Positions 46,624 to 55,154 of a stretch of 64,000 bases of DNA are shown here, one piece after another. The notes below the pieces were generated by a model, which searched no databases, was not told where the DNA came from, and saw only the letters and a program-made list of their open reading frames with translations. The stretch is taken from positions 156,487-220,486 of the forward strand of contig DGIS01000034.1 in the NCBI GenBank assembly GCA_002386525.1. The letters run 5' to 3'. A program made the position numbers and the translations under genes. Each line of letters starts with the position of its first letter. Position 1 is the stretch's first letter. The stretch comes from Sphingobacterium sp. UBA4616 (lineage in GTDB: Bacteria; Bacteroidota; Bacteroidia; Sphingobacteriales; Sphingobacteriaceae).

Positions 46624-47071
46624 TTTTTGATTAATAAAATGATTATAGACTAAATTGAGTTTATATATTAAATGGACAAATTTGCCGGAAATTTTGTGAT
46701 AATTTAATATCAATAGAACTCTTTCCCGCATGCTGCATATTTTGCACCAATAAGTTCTATTTGTTTGAAAATATTGATTAAAAAAAATTCAAAACTAATC
46801 CATTTCGTCTTGATTTAGCAAGATGGCTTTTATAATTTATCTTTTTCTGCCGGGCTATTTTGTACTATTCTATTTATGTCAAATTTACCTGCATCTTCTT
46901 TAAAGATTTATGATTTGTCTTTTGATTTGGAACGTACGGCATTTGATAATCAACATTCACTATTGATTGGTTCGCTTCTTTATAAGATATAAAATTTGCA
47001 AGATTTGTATCAACCCAAGTTCCGTCCATATCGAAAAGAAAGACTGTCTCTGAATTTATTTTTAGGTTCAT
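46624..47071 (-). pseudogene. Decayed HAD-superfamily hydrolase
   Basis: From 47071 the reverse strand begins MNLKINSETVFLFDMDGTWVDT, the HAD motif I (DMDGT) with a changed residue (W where L or V is usual). The frame ends at a stop at 46874, but the same frame continues past two in-frame stops as IE*YKIARQKKINYKSHL and then, after a frame change, TNRT..MRERVLLILNYHKISG and KFVHLIYKLNLVYN. These pieces match a HAD hydrolase of about 200 residues in order. It is thus a nonfunctional remnant with stops and at least one frameshift, whose end abuts the 580-residue gene. Confidence 0.6.
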
Positions 47072-47126
47072 ATTTGTTTTGGTCAAAGTAGCAGTTTTAG
47101 AAATCCCTATTTCTATAAAGCTTTCT

Positions 47127-47147
47127 CAATCCACATTCAGTGGATTG
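47127..47147. terminator. Hairpin between small gene and HAD remnant
   Basis: A perfect 8-bp stem (CAATCCAC/GTGGATTG) with a 5-base loop lies 68 bases downstream of the small protein gene ending at 47215 on the minus strand. There is no long T run, so termination is only probable. Confidence 0.4.
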
Positions 47148-47214
47148 CAAACTAAAGAAACCCAAAGGGAAATTTTATAATGCTTATGGCTAAATTGTAA
47201 ACAATTTCTATGAT

Positions 47215-47514
47215 CTATTTTCCCAACAACTTGAGGTGTAACAAAAGCCCTAAAGCGGGCGAATGTGTACGTGGCACATATAGTTTGAAATTCACAGTTT
47301 TAAAATCAGTTAATTCCAGATATGCCCGATGCACTTCTTTCAAATTCATAGACCATTTTTCACCTGTTGAAACTCGTAAAAACCTCATTACGTGATTTTC
47401 GGCAGATAGTACATCATACTTCTTTCCAGTCAAACTTCCGAATTGAGAAACAGGGCGAACCAAATCATAAAACTCTTTGTATGTTATTGTTGGATTGGTT
47501 TTATTAAATTTCAT
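47215..47514 (-). CDS. Small conserved hypothetical protein
   Basis: The 99-residue protein starts MKFNKTNPTITYKEFYDLVRPV and ends with PRTHSPALGLLLHLKLLG. It is a single compact domain with a KTVNFKLYVPR strand motif and no signal. I recall small proteins of this type beside HAD hydrolases in Bacteroidota, which would fit the decayed HAD gene next to it, but cannot name the family. It lies 33 bases downstream of McrC on the same strand, so it may be transcribed with mcrBC. Confidence 0.6.
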   Translation of the reverse strand: MKFNKTNPTITYKEFYDLVRPVSQFGSLTGKKYDVLSAENHVMRFLRVSTGEKWSMNLKEVHRAYLELTDFKTVNFKLYVPRTHSPALGLLLHLKLLGK

Positions 47515-47547
47515 AATAATAATTGTTAATTAAAAAGAGGGAGAATA

Positions 47548-48945
47548 TTAGTTGATAATTGGCAGTTTTACACCAATCTTATAAAGATTATAATATGCCT
47601 CAATAGGCTGCTTCGCTTCATATATATTTTTAAGAGACAAATCTACTTCTCCATTAATTATATCTGGATAAATTATTAGACAGTTAATATTCCTGTCTTC
47701 ATCAACCTTAAATTTTAGCTTCTCTCTAACTCTATTTAAACGCGCATACCCTGCTACCTGCCGAATATCCTGATGTAAATGCCCTGTTTGATATTTCAAC
47801 TTATACTTTGCATCGATGACCATCTGATAGTCAGGGTGCGATACCAAAATATCGAGAGCATTTCCATAGGTACTGAATTGAAAATGTATTTCTTGTTTCC
47901 ATAGACTATTGTACTCGATCATTTTGCTATATACATACAATTCGAATAACCGAGGCATATCAATCCAAAACGGAGGTGTATAAACTTTCTGATCCGATGT
48001 CTTAGTAATATTGTATGCGAAACGCTTCAAAATATAACTACCTATTTTTAAAGCATCTTTATAATCTTTATAGAATGGGTTGTGCTTTATATTCTTTAGA
48101 TCAGACTCTCTAATAGTGTTGGAAACCAATTCGAATGCAGGTCTACAATAGTAAATAGTCTCTTGGATTTGTTGAAGATTCTCCTTCAACAATAACTTAT
48201 GAGATTCTACATAACTAACAATAAAATCTAATACTTTCTTTAAAAAGCGATTTTCAGTGTGGTCGATATCGAATACTTGATATTCACAATATGTAGAAGT
48301 AAGCTGATTCTTAAAAATATTTTGCTTAATATGTTTCCCAACCAAAACCTTCCCTTTAATGCGATTATTTAGATTTTCTTGTACTTTATAATAGGCTTTT
48401 TTCAGTCCCTTTCTTACAATCAATTTCAAAATTTGTAAAAAACGAACTATTAAAAATGGAGTCAATTTATCATCTTTTTGCTCTATAGGTATTTGTTTTG
48501 AATCCCAGTCTATTTGTACCAAAGCCTCTAATTCTGAATTACTCTCGGAAGTGGATGTGACCTCCAGTAACATCTTCAGATAATCTAACTCAAAAACGCT
48601 ATTTTGAGAATTTTGTTCAGTACTTTCGACTTCCTCGTCCTCTAACGCTTTAATAAATGAACTGATATTAGAATTATTTATTTTAGGTTCGACATAAATT
48701 GATCTATTTGTATGACCTAACCAGTCAATACCGATGCAGTAATCAGCCTTGAGCTCATAATAATTTTCTTTTTTTTCAAAGAAAAAACGATGACTGCTAT
48801 TATTAAATCGCTTTGATATCACACTATCATAACTCATAAAATCAGACGATAAAACCGTCAATCCTTCTAAAGAGGATTTAACATCTTCTTCCGTCTCTGC
48901 AAGGCGAATCCAGTACGATTTATGTTCCGATAAGCGAATGCTCAT
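47548..48945 (-). CDS. mcrC: McrC-like component of a modification-dependent restriction system
   Basis: The 465-residue protein has the McrC build: an N-terminal beta-rich domain, a helical middle, and a C-terminal PD-(D/E)XK nuclease with NALDILVSHPDYQMVIDAKYK (Asp in LDIL, Asp-Ala-Lys as the second part) about residues 365-390. It is the nuclease and activator partner of McrB, which supplies GTP-driven translocation. The start overlaps the McrB stop by one base. The system cuts modified DNA in known examples, probably modified phage DNA. Confidence 0.9.
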   Translation of the reverse strand: MSIRLSEHKSYWIRLAETEEDVKSSLEGLTVLSSDFMSYDSVISKRFNNSSHRFFFEKKENYYELKADYCIGIDWLGHTNRSIYVEPKINNSNISSFIKALEDEEVESTEQNSQNSVFELDYLKMLLEVTSTSESNSELEALVQIDWDSKQIPIEQKDDKLTPFLIVRFLQILKLIVRKGLKKAYYKVQENLNNRIKGKVLVGKHIKQNIFKNQLTSTYCEYQVFDIDHTENRFLKKVLDFIVSYVESHKLLLKENLQQIQETIYYCRPAFELVSNTIRESDLKNIKHNPFYKDYKDALKIGSYILKRFAYNITKTSDQKVYTPPFWIDMPRLFELYVYSKMIEYNSLWKQEIHFQFSTYGNALDILVSHPDYQMVIDAKYKLKYQTGHLHQDIRQVAGYARLNRVREKLKFKVDEDRNINCLIIYPDIINGEVDLSLKNIYEAKQPIEAYYNLYKIGVKLPIIN

Positions 48946-51053
48946 TATATAGAGGGTTTTAGATCTTGTATAGCTTGTTGAATACCTTCTCCAATTAATA
49001 CACCATCTTTTACATACTCTAATAATATCGGCTTTATTTCATATTCCAAACGAATAAACATAGAGCCTCCCTCTTCAGATTTGTCAATAAAATATGAATG
49101 CCCCAATTGAACTTCTTTCTTTTCAAATTCCGAAGATAGGTTTTTATCAAAAAGTTTCTCTACATCATAAAACAATTTAGAGTCGAAAGAAACCCCTTCT
49201 TCTTCAGATAAATCTTTCGGTAATATATCTACAAATGCAAAACGACGACGAATTGCATAGTCAATATGGCCAACAGAACGGTCTGCAGTATTCATTGTTC
49301 CAATAATATAAAGATTAGGAGGTAATACAAGTTTGTTTGCCCCATCAATTGCATACATACTTTCAACTGACTCCCCCCGGTATTCTAATGCATAAATCAA
49401 TTCGCCTAAGACAGATGATAGATTAGCGCGGTTAATTTCATCTATGATAAGAACATAATTTTTAAGTTTTTCATTCTCTTGAGGAAGATCTGATTTATCG
49501 AATTTCTTCTTAAATTCATAATACTTTTCTACTACCTTATTGAAATAAGTCGCATGCTGTCTAGTTAGCTCCTCTAAACCTGATATCTTTTTTATGTCTT
49601 GTCTCTCCCCTGCTCCTGAAACTATGATTTTCTTTAATTCAGAGAACTTCATATTTAATCCCTTTTCATGAGCAACCCAATTATCACCTTTATACTTGAA
49701 TCGAGTTTCATCTGCTGAAAATAAGTAAACGCGGTCTGTGATATTAAATTTGTGGTCCTCACTTTGGGCCATTTGCTCTTTAACTGAGTCTATAAAAGCG
49801 TTAAAAACATCCCTTTCGTCTGAACCTACATGATTCTCCTTAGAAGCTAAGTAATTATCTAAAGCTATTTGAGCAAACATACCGATGACCTTATTCTCCG
49901 CTTCATAAATAATTCCATCATCGCTTGGTTTCGCAACTATCCCGCGTACAAAATCTTCATAGGTATAACTTGGATGGAACTGGATGACTTTTACTTGATC
50001 CAATATCTTTTTTTCAACTTTTCTCTCATATATAATCTTCGCGATAACTTGTAAATAAGAAGAGTTGCCATGAGAATTCCATTTGTCTGTAGGATCCTCC
50101 CATCCCTTAGCATTTAGACAATCTATTACTTGTTTAAAATTTACTGTATATTCATTTGAAGCATTATCAGATTTTACCTTAAAATAATTCTGGCTTTCAG
50201 AAACACCTTTTATTAAAAATGGAACTTTGTCAGTTTTAGTTTTAAAATACTCACCCGCCATAATTAATGACATATCGGATTGATCAAAGCCGACGGATCC
50301 TATCAAATCTTTTGCTATTATCTTAGCTTCCCTTGTCTTTCCAGTTCCTGGAGGGCCCTGTAAAATGATCTGTTTTTTATATTTTAAAAGACCAACAATT
50401 TCATTATCTACTTTGTCCTTACCCATATCAGTACTTTCTACATGATTATTTTCATTAAAATATTCAAACAATTGCCAAGGGTAGGTAATCATATCATAGA
50501 CATTCTCAAACTCGCCTTCTTTCAAGAAAAAATTTAAAACCTCATTACTACTTTCAAACCAGTTATTCTGTAGGGTTATATTTGCATTTAATACATTAGC
50601 ATTCAAATATGAGATTAATGTATTTAGATTTCCATGATTAACAATAGTACATAAGAATTTTGGTTGTATAGATGCTATCAATCTATTCGTTGCAGCCCTC
50701 CTATCCTGAGTAGTATATTTTCGAATTATTTTCTTAAGTTTTTCATAATCATCGAACGGGGCTACGTCACTTGCTTCTGCTATTGTTTTCAAGATCGGGG
50801 ATATTTCCCCCCAATTATTTTTAATCGAAACTTTCTCTTCAGAATTAAAATACCCTTGTCTTAAACTCGATACACATTGATCGTTAGATCTTTCAAAGAA
50901 TTCGTAAAAAATATCCCTGTTCCATTCTGAGTAATCTAACCCCTTTTTAGCTTCTTCAACAAATTTAGGAACGAAATTTCTATAATTATCTCTCCAAGTA
51001 TACCACACATTAATATCGTTTAGATATTCTTTTAAACTCTTCTTTTTTAACAT
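48945..51053 (-). CDS. mcrB: McrB-like GTPase/AAA+ translocase
   Basis: The 702-residue protein has an N-terminal region of about 210 residues with no clear match, which would recognise modified DNA, then an AAA+ core: Walker A GPPGTGKT (233-240), Walker B VLIIDEINRAN, the McrB-specific sensor IGTMNTADRSVGHIDYAIRRRF and a C-terminal helical lid. It pairs with McrC. Its start is followed upstream by a non-coding stretch that retains traces of another reading frame. The N-terminal domain differs in McrB proteins according to the modification they recognise, so the target base modification is unknown. Confidence 0.92.
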   Translation of the reverse strand: MLKKKSLKEYLNDINVWYTWRDNYRNFVPKFVEEAKKGLDYSEWNRDIFYEFFERSNDQCVSSLRQGYFNSEEKVSIKNNWGEISPILKTIAEASDVAPFDDYEKLKKIIRKYTTQDRRAATNRLIASIQPKFLCTIVNHGNLNTLISYLNANVLNANITLQNNWFESSNEVLNFFLKEGEFENVYDMITYPWQLFEYFNENNHVESTDMGKDKVDNEIVGLLKYKKQIILQGPPGTGKTREAKIIAKDLIGSVGFDQSDMSLIMAGEYFKTKTDKVPFLIKGVSESQNYFKVKSDNASNEYTVNFKQVIDCLNAKGWEDPTDKWNSHGNSSYLQVIAKIIYERKVEKKILDQVKVIQFHPSYTYEDFVRGIVAKPSDDGIIYEAENKVIGMFAQIALDNYLASKENHVGSDERDVFNAFIDSVKEQMAQSEDHKFNITDRVYLFSADETRFKYKGDNWVAHEKGLNMKFSELKKIIVSGAGERQDIKKISGLEELTRQHATYFNKVVEKYYEFKKKFDKSDLPQENEKLKNYVLIIDEINRANLSSVLGELIYALEYRGESVESMYAIDGANKLVLPPNLYIIGTMNTADRSVGHIDYAIRRRFAFVDILPKDLSEEEGVSFDSKLFYDVEKLFDKNLSSEFEKKEVQLGHSYFIDKSEEGGSMFIRLEYEIKPILLEYVKDGVLIGEGIQQAIQDLKPSI

Positions 51054-51061
51054 AATACTGA

Positions 51062-51290
51062 ATGCAAAATCTTCTAATAAATCATTTTTACCTTTATTCC
51101 TCTTGTAAAGATTTGGTGTTAGTCTCTATATTATTTTCACCAAAATATTTAGAGATATATGCAATAATATCTTTAGTTGGCATCCTGCTTCCGTTATATT
51201 CACATCAAATTTTGTACTGTTATTTCGAGGAGGCAACCATCTTCATTTTTCCTCACAATATCCCACTTCTAGGAAACAAGCCGATACGGG
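51062..51290 (-). pseudogene. Traces of a coding frame upstream of mcrB, doubtful
   Basis: Reverse-strand reading gives short conserved-looking pieces in different frames: KWDIVRKNEDGCLLEITVQNL, then (after a shift) EYNGSRMPTKDIIAYISKY, then GKNDLLEDFAFSIM running into the McrB start. A 29-codon frame with ATG at 51183 covers the middle piece. The order suggests a broken gene end or an older, longer McrB N-terminus. The evidence is thin; a chance reading is possible. From about 51300 to 51798 I see only AT-rich sequence. Confidence 0.25.
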
Positions 51291-51798
51291 AAGCCGTAAT
51301 TAAATAACATTTACATTAGATAGAATTCCTGCAGGTATATCCTATAATATGGCGACATTAAATTAATCAATATTTTTAAAAACGAAAAAATTTTTAATCA
51401 TTTTGCCATTAAAACGATTGTTCAGAATTGTATTCTTTAAATTTAGAAAGAAACCTTCAGCGCAATAAAAACTTTAATCAGTAAACTAAATCAAACCATA
51501 TAACTCTACAAAACAATATATTAACCTACAAAAACACTTATACTCTGTCACAACTTTTGTAAATATCTGTGACAAGAATCAAATAGATTATTTACGAAAA
51601 AACGCATCCTTCTACTTAACTTACTACTAACTTTTCAAGTAATAATTGGTTTTTAAATATTTAAAAGCTGTTATTAGCGATCTATCTCCTATTTCTTCTA
51701 CTTAAATTACCTATTCTTTCTACTTAATTATTCTAATTGAGCCCCACTAACTTCGTTATCCCGGAGACATCTCGTTATTTTAAATAGATGATAAAAAA

Positions 51799-51820
51799 AG
51801 CCACATCTCACGACGTGGCC
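51799..51820 (-). terminator. Terminator of NTF2-like gene A
   Basis: On the minus strand a GCCAC/GTGGC stem is followed by a run of at least six T. It has the same sequence family as the hairpins at 9033, 53585 and 55985. A second possible stem (ACTAGTGGT...ACCACCAGT) lies between it and the gene stop. Confidence 0.6.
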
Positions 51821-51887
51821 TTAAATAAACATATGATTCACTAGTGGTCTACCTTTTTATAATTGACAAACCACCAGTTATTGGATA

Positions 51888-52331
51888 CTACTTATATGAA
51901 TTGATCGATTTAGATACTTTCCAGTCATTACCCACACGCTCCAAAGTAACCAGATCAGTCTTGGTGAAGTTTTCAAATTTCAAAGTCACTTTAGCCACCA
52001 TATAGTCTGCCGATTCCTCGATGATATCAGTGCTTACTGTACAGTTTAGCTTTTCACCTTTTTGTTTTTTCAATAGTTTAACTATACCTTCACGGCCGTG
52101 GGTTTGTGCATTTGTAGCTTGGATCTTTTGATTAAAATCTGTGGCAAATAACTGCTCTACTCCTGCTGATTCTCCTTCAGTCGTTACCGCCACATAGTGC
52201 TCTAAAGCGAAGTCTGCTGTAGAAAGGTTAACATTTTTTGTTGCTTTTGCTCCTGGTCCCTCAGCTGCCATAGCGAAAGTTGATACTGCGATTAGGGCTG
52301 CTGCTGCGAATGTTTTTACTAATGAGTTCAT
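51888..52331 (-). CDS. Secreted NTF2-like protein, copy A
   Basis: The 147-residue protein has a signal peptide (MNSLVKTFAAAALIAVSTFAMA, cleavage after AMA) and a single NTF2-like/SnoaL-type fold (FALEHYVAVTTEGESAGVEQLF, then TLKFENFTKTDLVTLERVGNDWKVSKS). It resembles the DUF4440/nuclear-transport-factor-2-like periplasmic proteins of Bacteroidota. Two near-identical copies lie downstream (53641-54087 and 56082-56528). The N-terminus differs slightly (MNSLV instead of MKTLV) and a few middle residues differ (ATDFNQKIQATNAQTHGREGI). No catalytic residue can be assigned; a ligand-binding or stress role is possible. Confidence 0.75.
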   Translation of the reverse strand: MNSLVKTFAAAALIAVSTFAMAAEGPGAKATKNVNLSTADFALEHYVAVTTEGESAGVEQLFATDFNQKIQATNAQTHGREGIVKLLKKQKGEKLNCTVSTDIIEESADYMVAKVTLKFENFTKTDLVTLERVGNDWKVSKSINSYK

Positions 52332-52464
52332 AATGTCTTTATTTTATTGTGTTAGTTCTGTTGTTCTTATTTGTTGACTCAAAACTACGACACAATACGT
52401 CCCTAGCCTACGGGCTTTAGACCAACGCTCAGGAAAACTCGGTGAATGGCGGGAATGGGGAGGT
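52331..52464. repeat. Conserved upstream repeat of NTF2-like genes, copy A
   Basis: About 130 bases upstream of the gene are almost identical in the three copies (this one, 54088-54220, 56529-56660). The block contains a short AGCC/GGCT hairpin and, on the minus strand, a TAGTTTTG matching the TAnnTTTG promoter element of Bacteroidota. It probably carries a common promoter and leader. Confidence 0.65.
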
Positions 52465-52531
52465 AAGTTATTTTTATGCAACCATCTGGAATTAATTTAT
52501 ATGTTGGTATATTGTAATATATTAACTGGTT

Positions 52532-53026
52532 ATGGAAAATAATACGTTAAACTTTCAATTTGTAACGGCTCTTAGCGAAGAGGAAAGCATGGCAATCATG
52601 GACTTATGGAACCAAGAATATCCTGCGAGTTTATCCTACGCTAATTTAGCAGAATTTGAAGACTATATAAGCAGTCTTCTAGCGCCAGTACATATCTTGG
52701 TTAGAAAAGATAATCATCTTATCGGCTGGGCAGTAAAGTTTTACCGCGACAATCAGCGTTGGTTTGCAATCATACTTTCAAGTATTGTACAAGGAAGAGG
52801 TTTGGGATTAGACTTAATGAACAAATTGAAAAAAGATGAGCAGGAGCTCAATGGATGGGTAATCGATAACGACTTAGGAATCAAACAGGATAAGAAACCT
52901 TATCGCTCACCGCTTGGATTTTATACCAAAAATAATTTTGCCTTATTGACGGACCAACGCCTTGAGCTCCCCACCCTATCAGCTGTAAAGGTTATCTGGA
53001 CCAACAAAATATCATACGAATCTTAA
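52532..53026 (+). CDS. GNAT-family N-acetyltransferase
   Basis: The 164-residue protein shows the GNAT core: an N-terminal strand-helix (DLWNQEYPASL), a central HLIGWAVKFYRDNQRWFAIILSSIVQGRGLG with the acetyl-CoA binding Q/R-x-x-G-x-G loop at 87-92, and a C-terminal GFYTKNNFAL strand-turn. It would move an acetyl group from acetyl-CoA to an amine; the substrate is unknown. It is the only plus-strand gene within the NTF2 cluster and has no partner gene. Confidence 0.8.
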   Translation: MENNTLNFQFVTALSEEESMAIMDLWNQEYPASLSYANLAEFEDYISSLLAPVHILVRKDNHLIGWAVKFYRDNQRWFAIILSSIVQGRGLGLDLMNKLKKDEQELNGWVIDNDLGIKQDKKPYRSPLGFYTKNNFALLTDQRLELPTLSAVKVIWTNKISYES

Positions 53027-53160
53027 CTTCATATAACGAATATAGCAGCTTAATACTCGGATATAGCTATAACTATGATGCAAACAAATAGAGGGCCGCA
53101 AATACATCTGACGAGCTGTATCAAGCGTTACAGATTCAGCTTTGAACAAAGCACGGTAAA

Positions 53161-53263
53161 AATTCAATAGTATTCAAAACACATTGGATGATGAAACAAA
53201 AAAGAGAAAACGATAGGAAATATAAAAATTACTGTACAATTAAACGCTAAGAGAAAGGGCCTG
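53161..53263. repeat. Duplicated intergenic segment, partial copy
   Basis: This stretch matches the left parts of 53454-53580 and 55850-55976 but ends within the hairpin (GGGCCTGAT present, the other arm missing). It looks like a truncated remnant of a duplication. Between 53027 and 53640 there is otherwise no gene. Confidence 0.55.
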
Positions 53264-53329
53264 ATTTTCATATTATTCATTTACTCTCCAATTCATACAT
53301 CTAACGCGCGCTATAGAATAAGTCAACTC

Positions 53330-53580
53330 AAGTTATCAAATATAATTTACTTCGATAAAACTATTTTAAATCGCCAGTTGTTCTTACAATACAAAGCGGC
53401 TACTAGTTACCTTTCGAGAGAAAGGCTCAACATAAAAATTGGCGTCGTACAGTAAAAATCCATAGTATTCAAAACACATTGGATGACGAAACAAAAAAGA
53501 GGAAACGATAGGAAACATAAAAATTACTGTACAATTAAACGCTAAGAGAAAGGGTCTGATGAAAATCAGGCCCTTTTGAC
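53330..53580. repeat. Duplicated intergenic segment, copy 1
   Basis: About 250 bases are similar to 55725-55977, including AATACAAAGCGGCTAC, a CATTGGATGA word and a final hairpin (GGGTCTGAT...ATCAGGCCC, 53553-53574, followed by TTTT), which is a likely terminator. The two copies lie upstream, in plus-strand terms, of NTF2-like genes B and C. Confidence 0.65.
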
Positions 53581-53582
53581 GT

Positions 53583-53610
53583 AAAAAAGCCACATCTCCC
53601 GACAAGGCTC
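53583..53610 (-). terminator. Weakened terminator of NTF2-like gene B
   Basis: The AAAAAAGCCACATCTCCCGAC block of the terminator family is present, but its second arm is altered to AAGGCTC, leaving only an AGCC/GGCT stem. The GGGTCTGAT hairpin directly behind it can compensate on the minus strand. Confidence 0.4.
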
Positions 53611-53640
53611 CACTCCTTATAAATTTATTTAAAATCGCTC

Positions 53641-54087
53641 TTATTTATACGAATTAATCGATTTGGATACTTTCCAGTCATTGCCCACACGCTCTAAGGT
53701 AACCAGATCCGTTTTGGTGAAGTTTTCAAATTTCAACGTCACTTTAGCCACCATATAGTCTGCCGATTCCTCGATGATATCAGTGATTACTGTACAGTTC
53801 AGCTTTTCACTTTTTTGTTTTTTCAAGGATTTAACCACTTCGCTACGGCTATGATTTTGTGCATTGGAGGTTTGAATTTTTTGATTGAAATCTTCAGCGA
53901 ATAACTGCTCTACCCCTGCTGATTCTCCCTCCGTAGTTACCGCCACATAGTGTTCTAAAGCAAAGTCTGCTGTGGAAAGGTTAACGTTTGCCTTTGTTGC
54001 TTTTGCTCCTGGTCCCTCAGCTGCCATAGCGAAAGTTGATACTGCGATTAGAGCTGCTGCTGCGAATGTTTTTACTAGAGTTTTCAT
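53641..54087 (-). CDS. Secreted NTF2-like protein, copy B
   Basis: The 148-residue product begins MKTLVKTFAAAALIAVSTFAMA, a signal peptide, and has an NTF2-like fold as in copy A. It differs mainly in the middle (AEDFNQKIQTSNAQNHSRSEVVKSLKKQ), with the rest almost identical to copies A and C. The upstream 130 bases are also conserved. The three copies look like products of repeated tandem duplication. Confidence 0.75.
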   Translation of the reverse strand: MKTLVKTFAAAALIAVSTFAMAAEGPGAKATKANVNLSTADFALEHYVAVTTEGESAGVEQLFAEDFNQKIQTSNAQNHSRSEVVKSLKKQKSEKLNCTVITDIIEESADYMVAKVTLKFENFTKTDLVTLERVGNDWKVSKSINSYK

Positions 54088-54220
54088 AATGTCTTTATTT
54101 TATTGTGTTAGTTCTGTTGTTCTTATTTGTTGACTCAAAACTACGACACAATACGTCCCTAGCCTACGGGCTTTAGACCAACGATCAGGAAAACTCGGTG
54201 AATGGCGGGAATGGGGAGGT
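54088..54220. repeat. Conserved upstream repeat of NTF2-like genes, copy B
   Basis: Near-identical to 52331-52464 and 56529-56660, ending after GGGAATGGGGAGGT. Presumed promoter and leader of copy B. Confidence 0.65.
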
Positions 54221-54261
54221 GAAAATTTACCTTTTCAAATATTTTCAATTTTGATTTTGCA

Positions 54262-54388
54262 CTAGTTGAGTTCAACTACTTTTTTATATAATTCATAACT
54301 AATCTTTAAATCTTGCCGAATCCCTTCGCCTCTTTCATAACAATCTGCCCAGTTATTATAAGCTTCTTCATAACCACCATTGACATCC
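54262..54388 (-). pseudogene. Sel1-repeat remnant
   Basis: A 41-codon reverse-strand frame reads GGYEEAYNNWADCYERGEGIRQD and LKISYELYKKVVELN, then a stop. This is the pattern of a Sel1 (TPR-like) repeat: an A..W..GYCYERGEG core followed by A...Y.KA. Upstream the frame is closed by a stop near 54397. It is the tail of a lost Sel1-repeat protein. The remaining stretch up to 54662 has no gene I can support. Confidence 0.55.
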
Positions 54389-54662
54389 TTGCAAACTCAC
54401 CCACTTAAAGTAAAATAGAACATAGTTGTAATTTTAAAAAATTAAATCGTTCAACAGCATATTTCTAACGAACAGATCCCTATAATTATATATTTTGAGA
54501 AAATCATGGAGGTAAAACTTATCATACTTTACATTATAAAGTAATTTCACCTTATTTCAGGAATAATATTTGAAACAATTTCCCCATTTTTTTCGATATC
54601 TGCTATGATCGGATACATACGCTCGGAGCTTACAGGCTTAGACTAACTGTAAGAAATGCTTG

Positions 54663-55091
54663 CTACTGTAGTTCCATAAGATTTGAGATCATATTCCTTC
54701 TCCGTACTGGATTATTAAAGATTTCTTGAATGAATAATCCCCAATCTTGTTCCAAATCATTTAGATAGTCAAATGGCGCTGGATAGTTGAATTTAGGAAC
54801 AAATGGAAAAGAAAATCTAACAGTTAGATCTTCTTTATGGTAAATGAGAAGCTCCTTCGTATTTTCCACTAGTTGTATCAACTCCACTTTGCAATCCTCT
54901 CCCACTTGAAACTTTGTTGTACCAAACAAAAAGTAAAGTTCATTTTTCTCTACATACAAAGCTGTCAAAACATCTTCAATCTGTCTGTACCATCCATAAA
55001 TATTGGTGATTGGCTCCAAATTTTTAAACTCTTTGCCAGATTCTAAATCAAACAGAATATCGTGTAATTCAAAATTTCGTAGTAGTTTCAT
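54663..55091 (-). CDS. Hypothetical protein, possibly an immunity-type protein
   Basis: The 142-residue protein has no signal or span. It starts MKLLRNFELHDILFDLESGKEFKN and is rich in charged and aromatic residues (FVPKFNYPAPFDYLNDLEQDWGLF). I do not recognise the family. It lies next to a SUFU-family gene and NTF2-like genes in an accessory region where single immunity genes are common. An orphan immunity role is only a guess. Confidence 0.5.
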   Translation of the reverse strand: MKLLRNFELHDILFDLESGKEFKNLEPITNIYGWYRQIEDVLTALYVEKNELYFLFGTTKFQVGEDCKVELIQLVENTKELLIYHKEDLTVRFSFPFVPKFNYPAPFDYLNDLEQDWGLFIQEIFNNPVRRRNMISNLMELQ

Positions 55092-55154
55092 AGCTATATA
55101 TTTTTTAGAAAAGTTGGTATTTTCCGACTATTAAATCCCCGGATGTTATTGCAT

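Noticed and set aside
51062..51307. 81-codon plus-strand frame upstream of mcrB
   Set aside because: No family features, no ribosome-binding site, and the opposite strand carries better coding traces.
53384..53605. 73-codon minus-strand frame in the duplicated intergenic segment
   Set aside because: It lies wholly in repeat sequence, and the equivalent frame is not preserved in the copy at 55725-55977.
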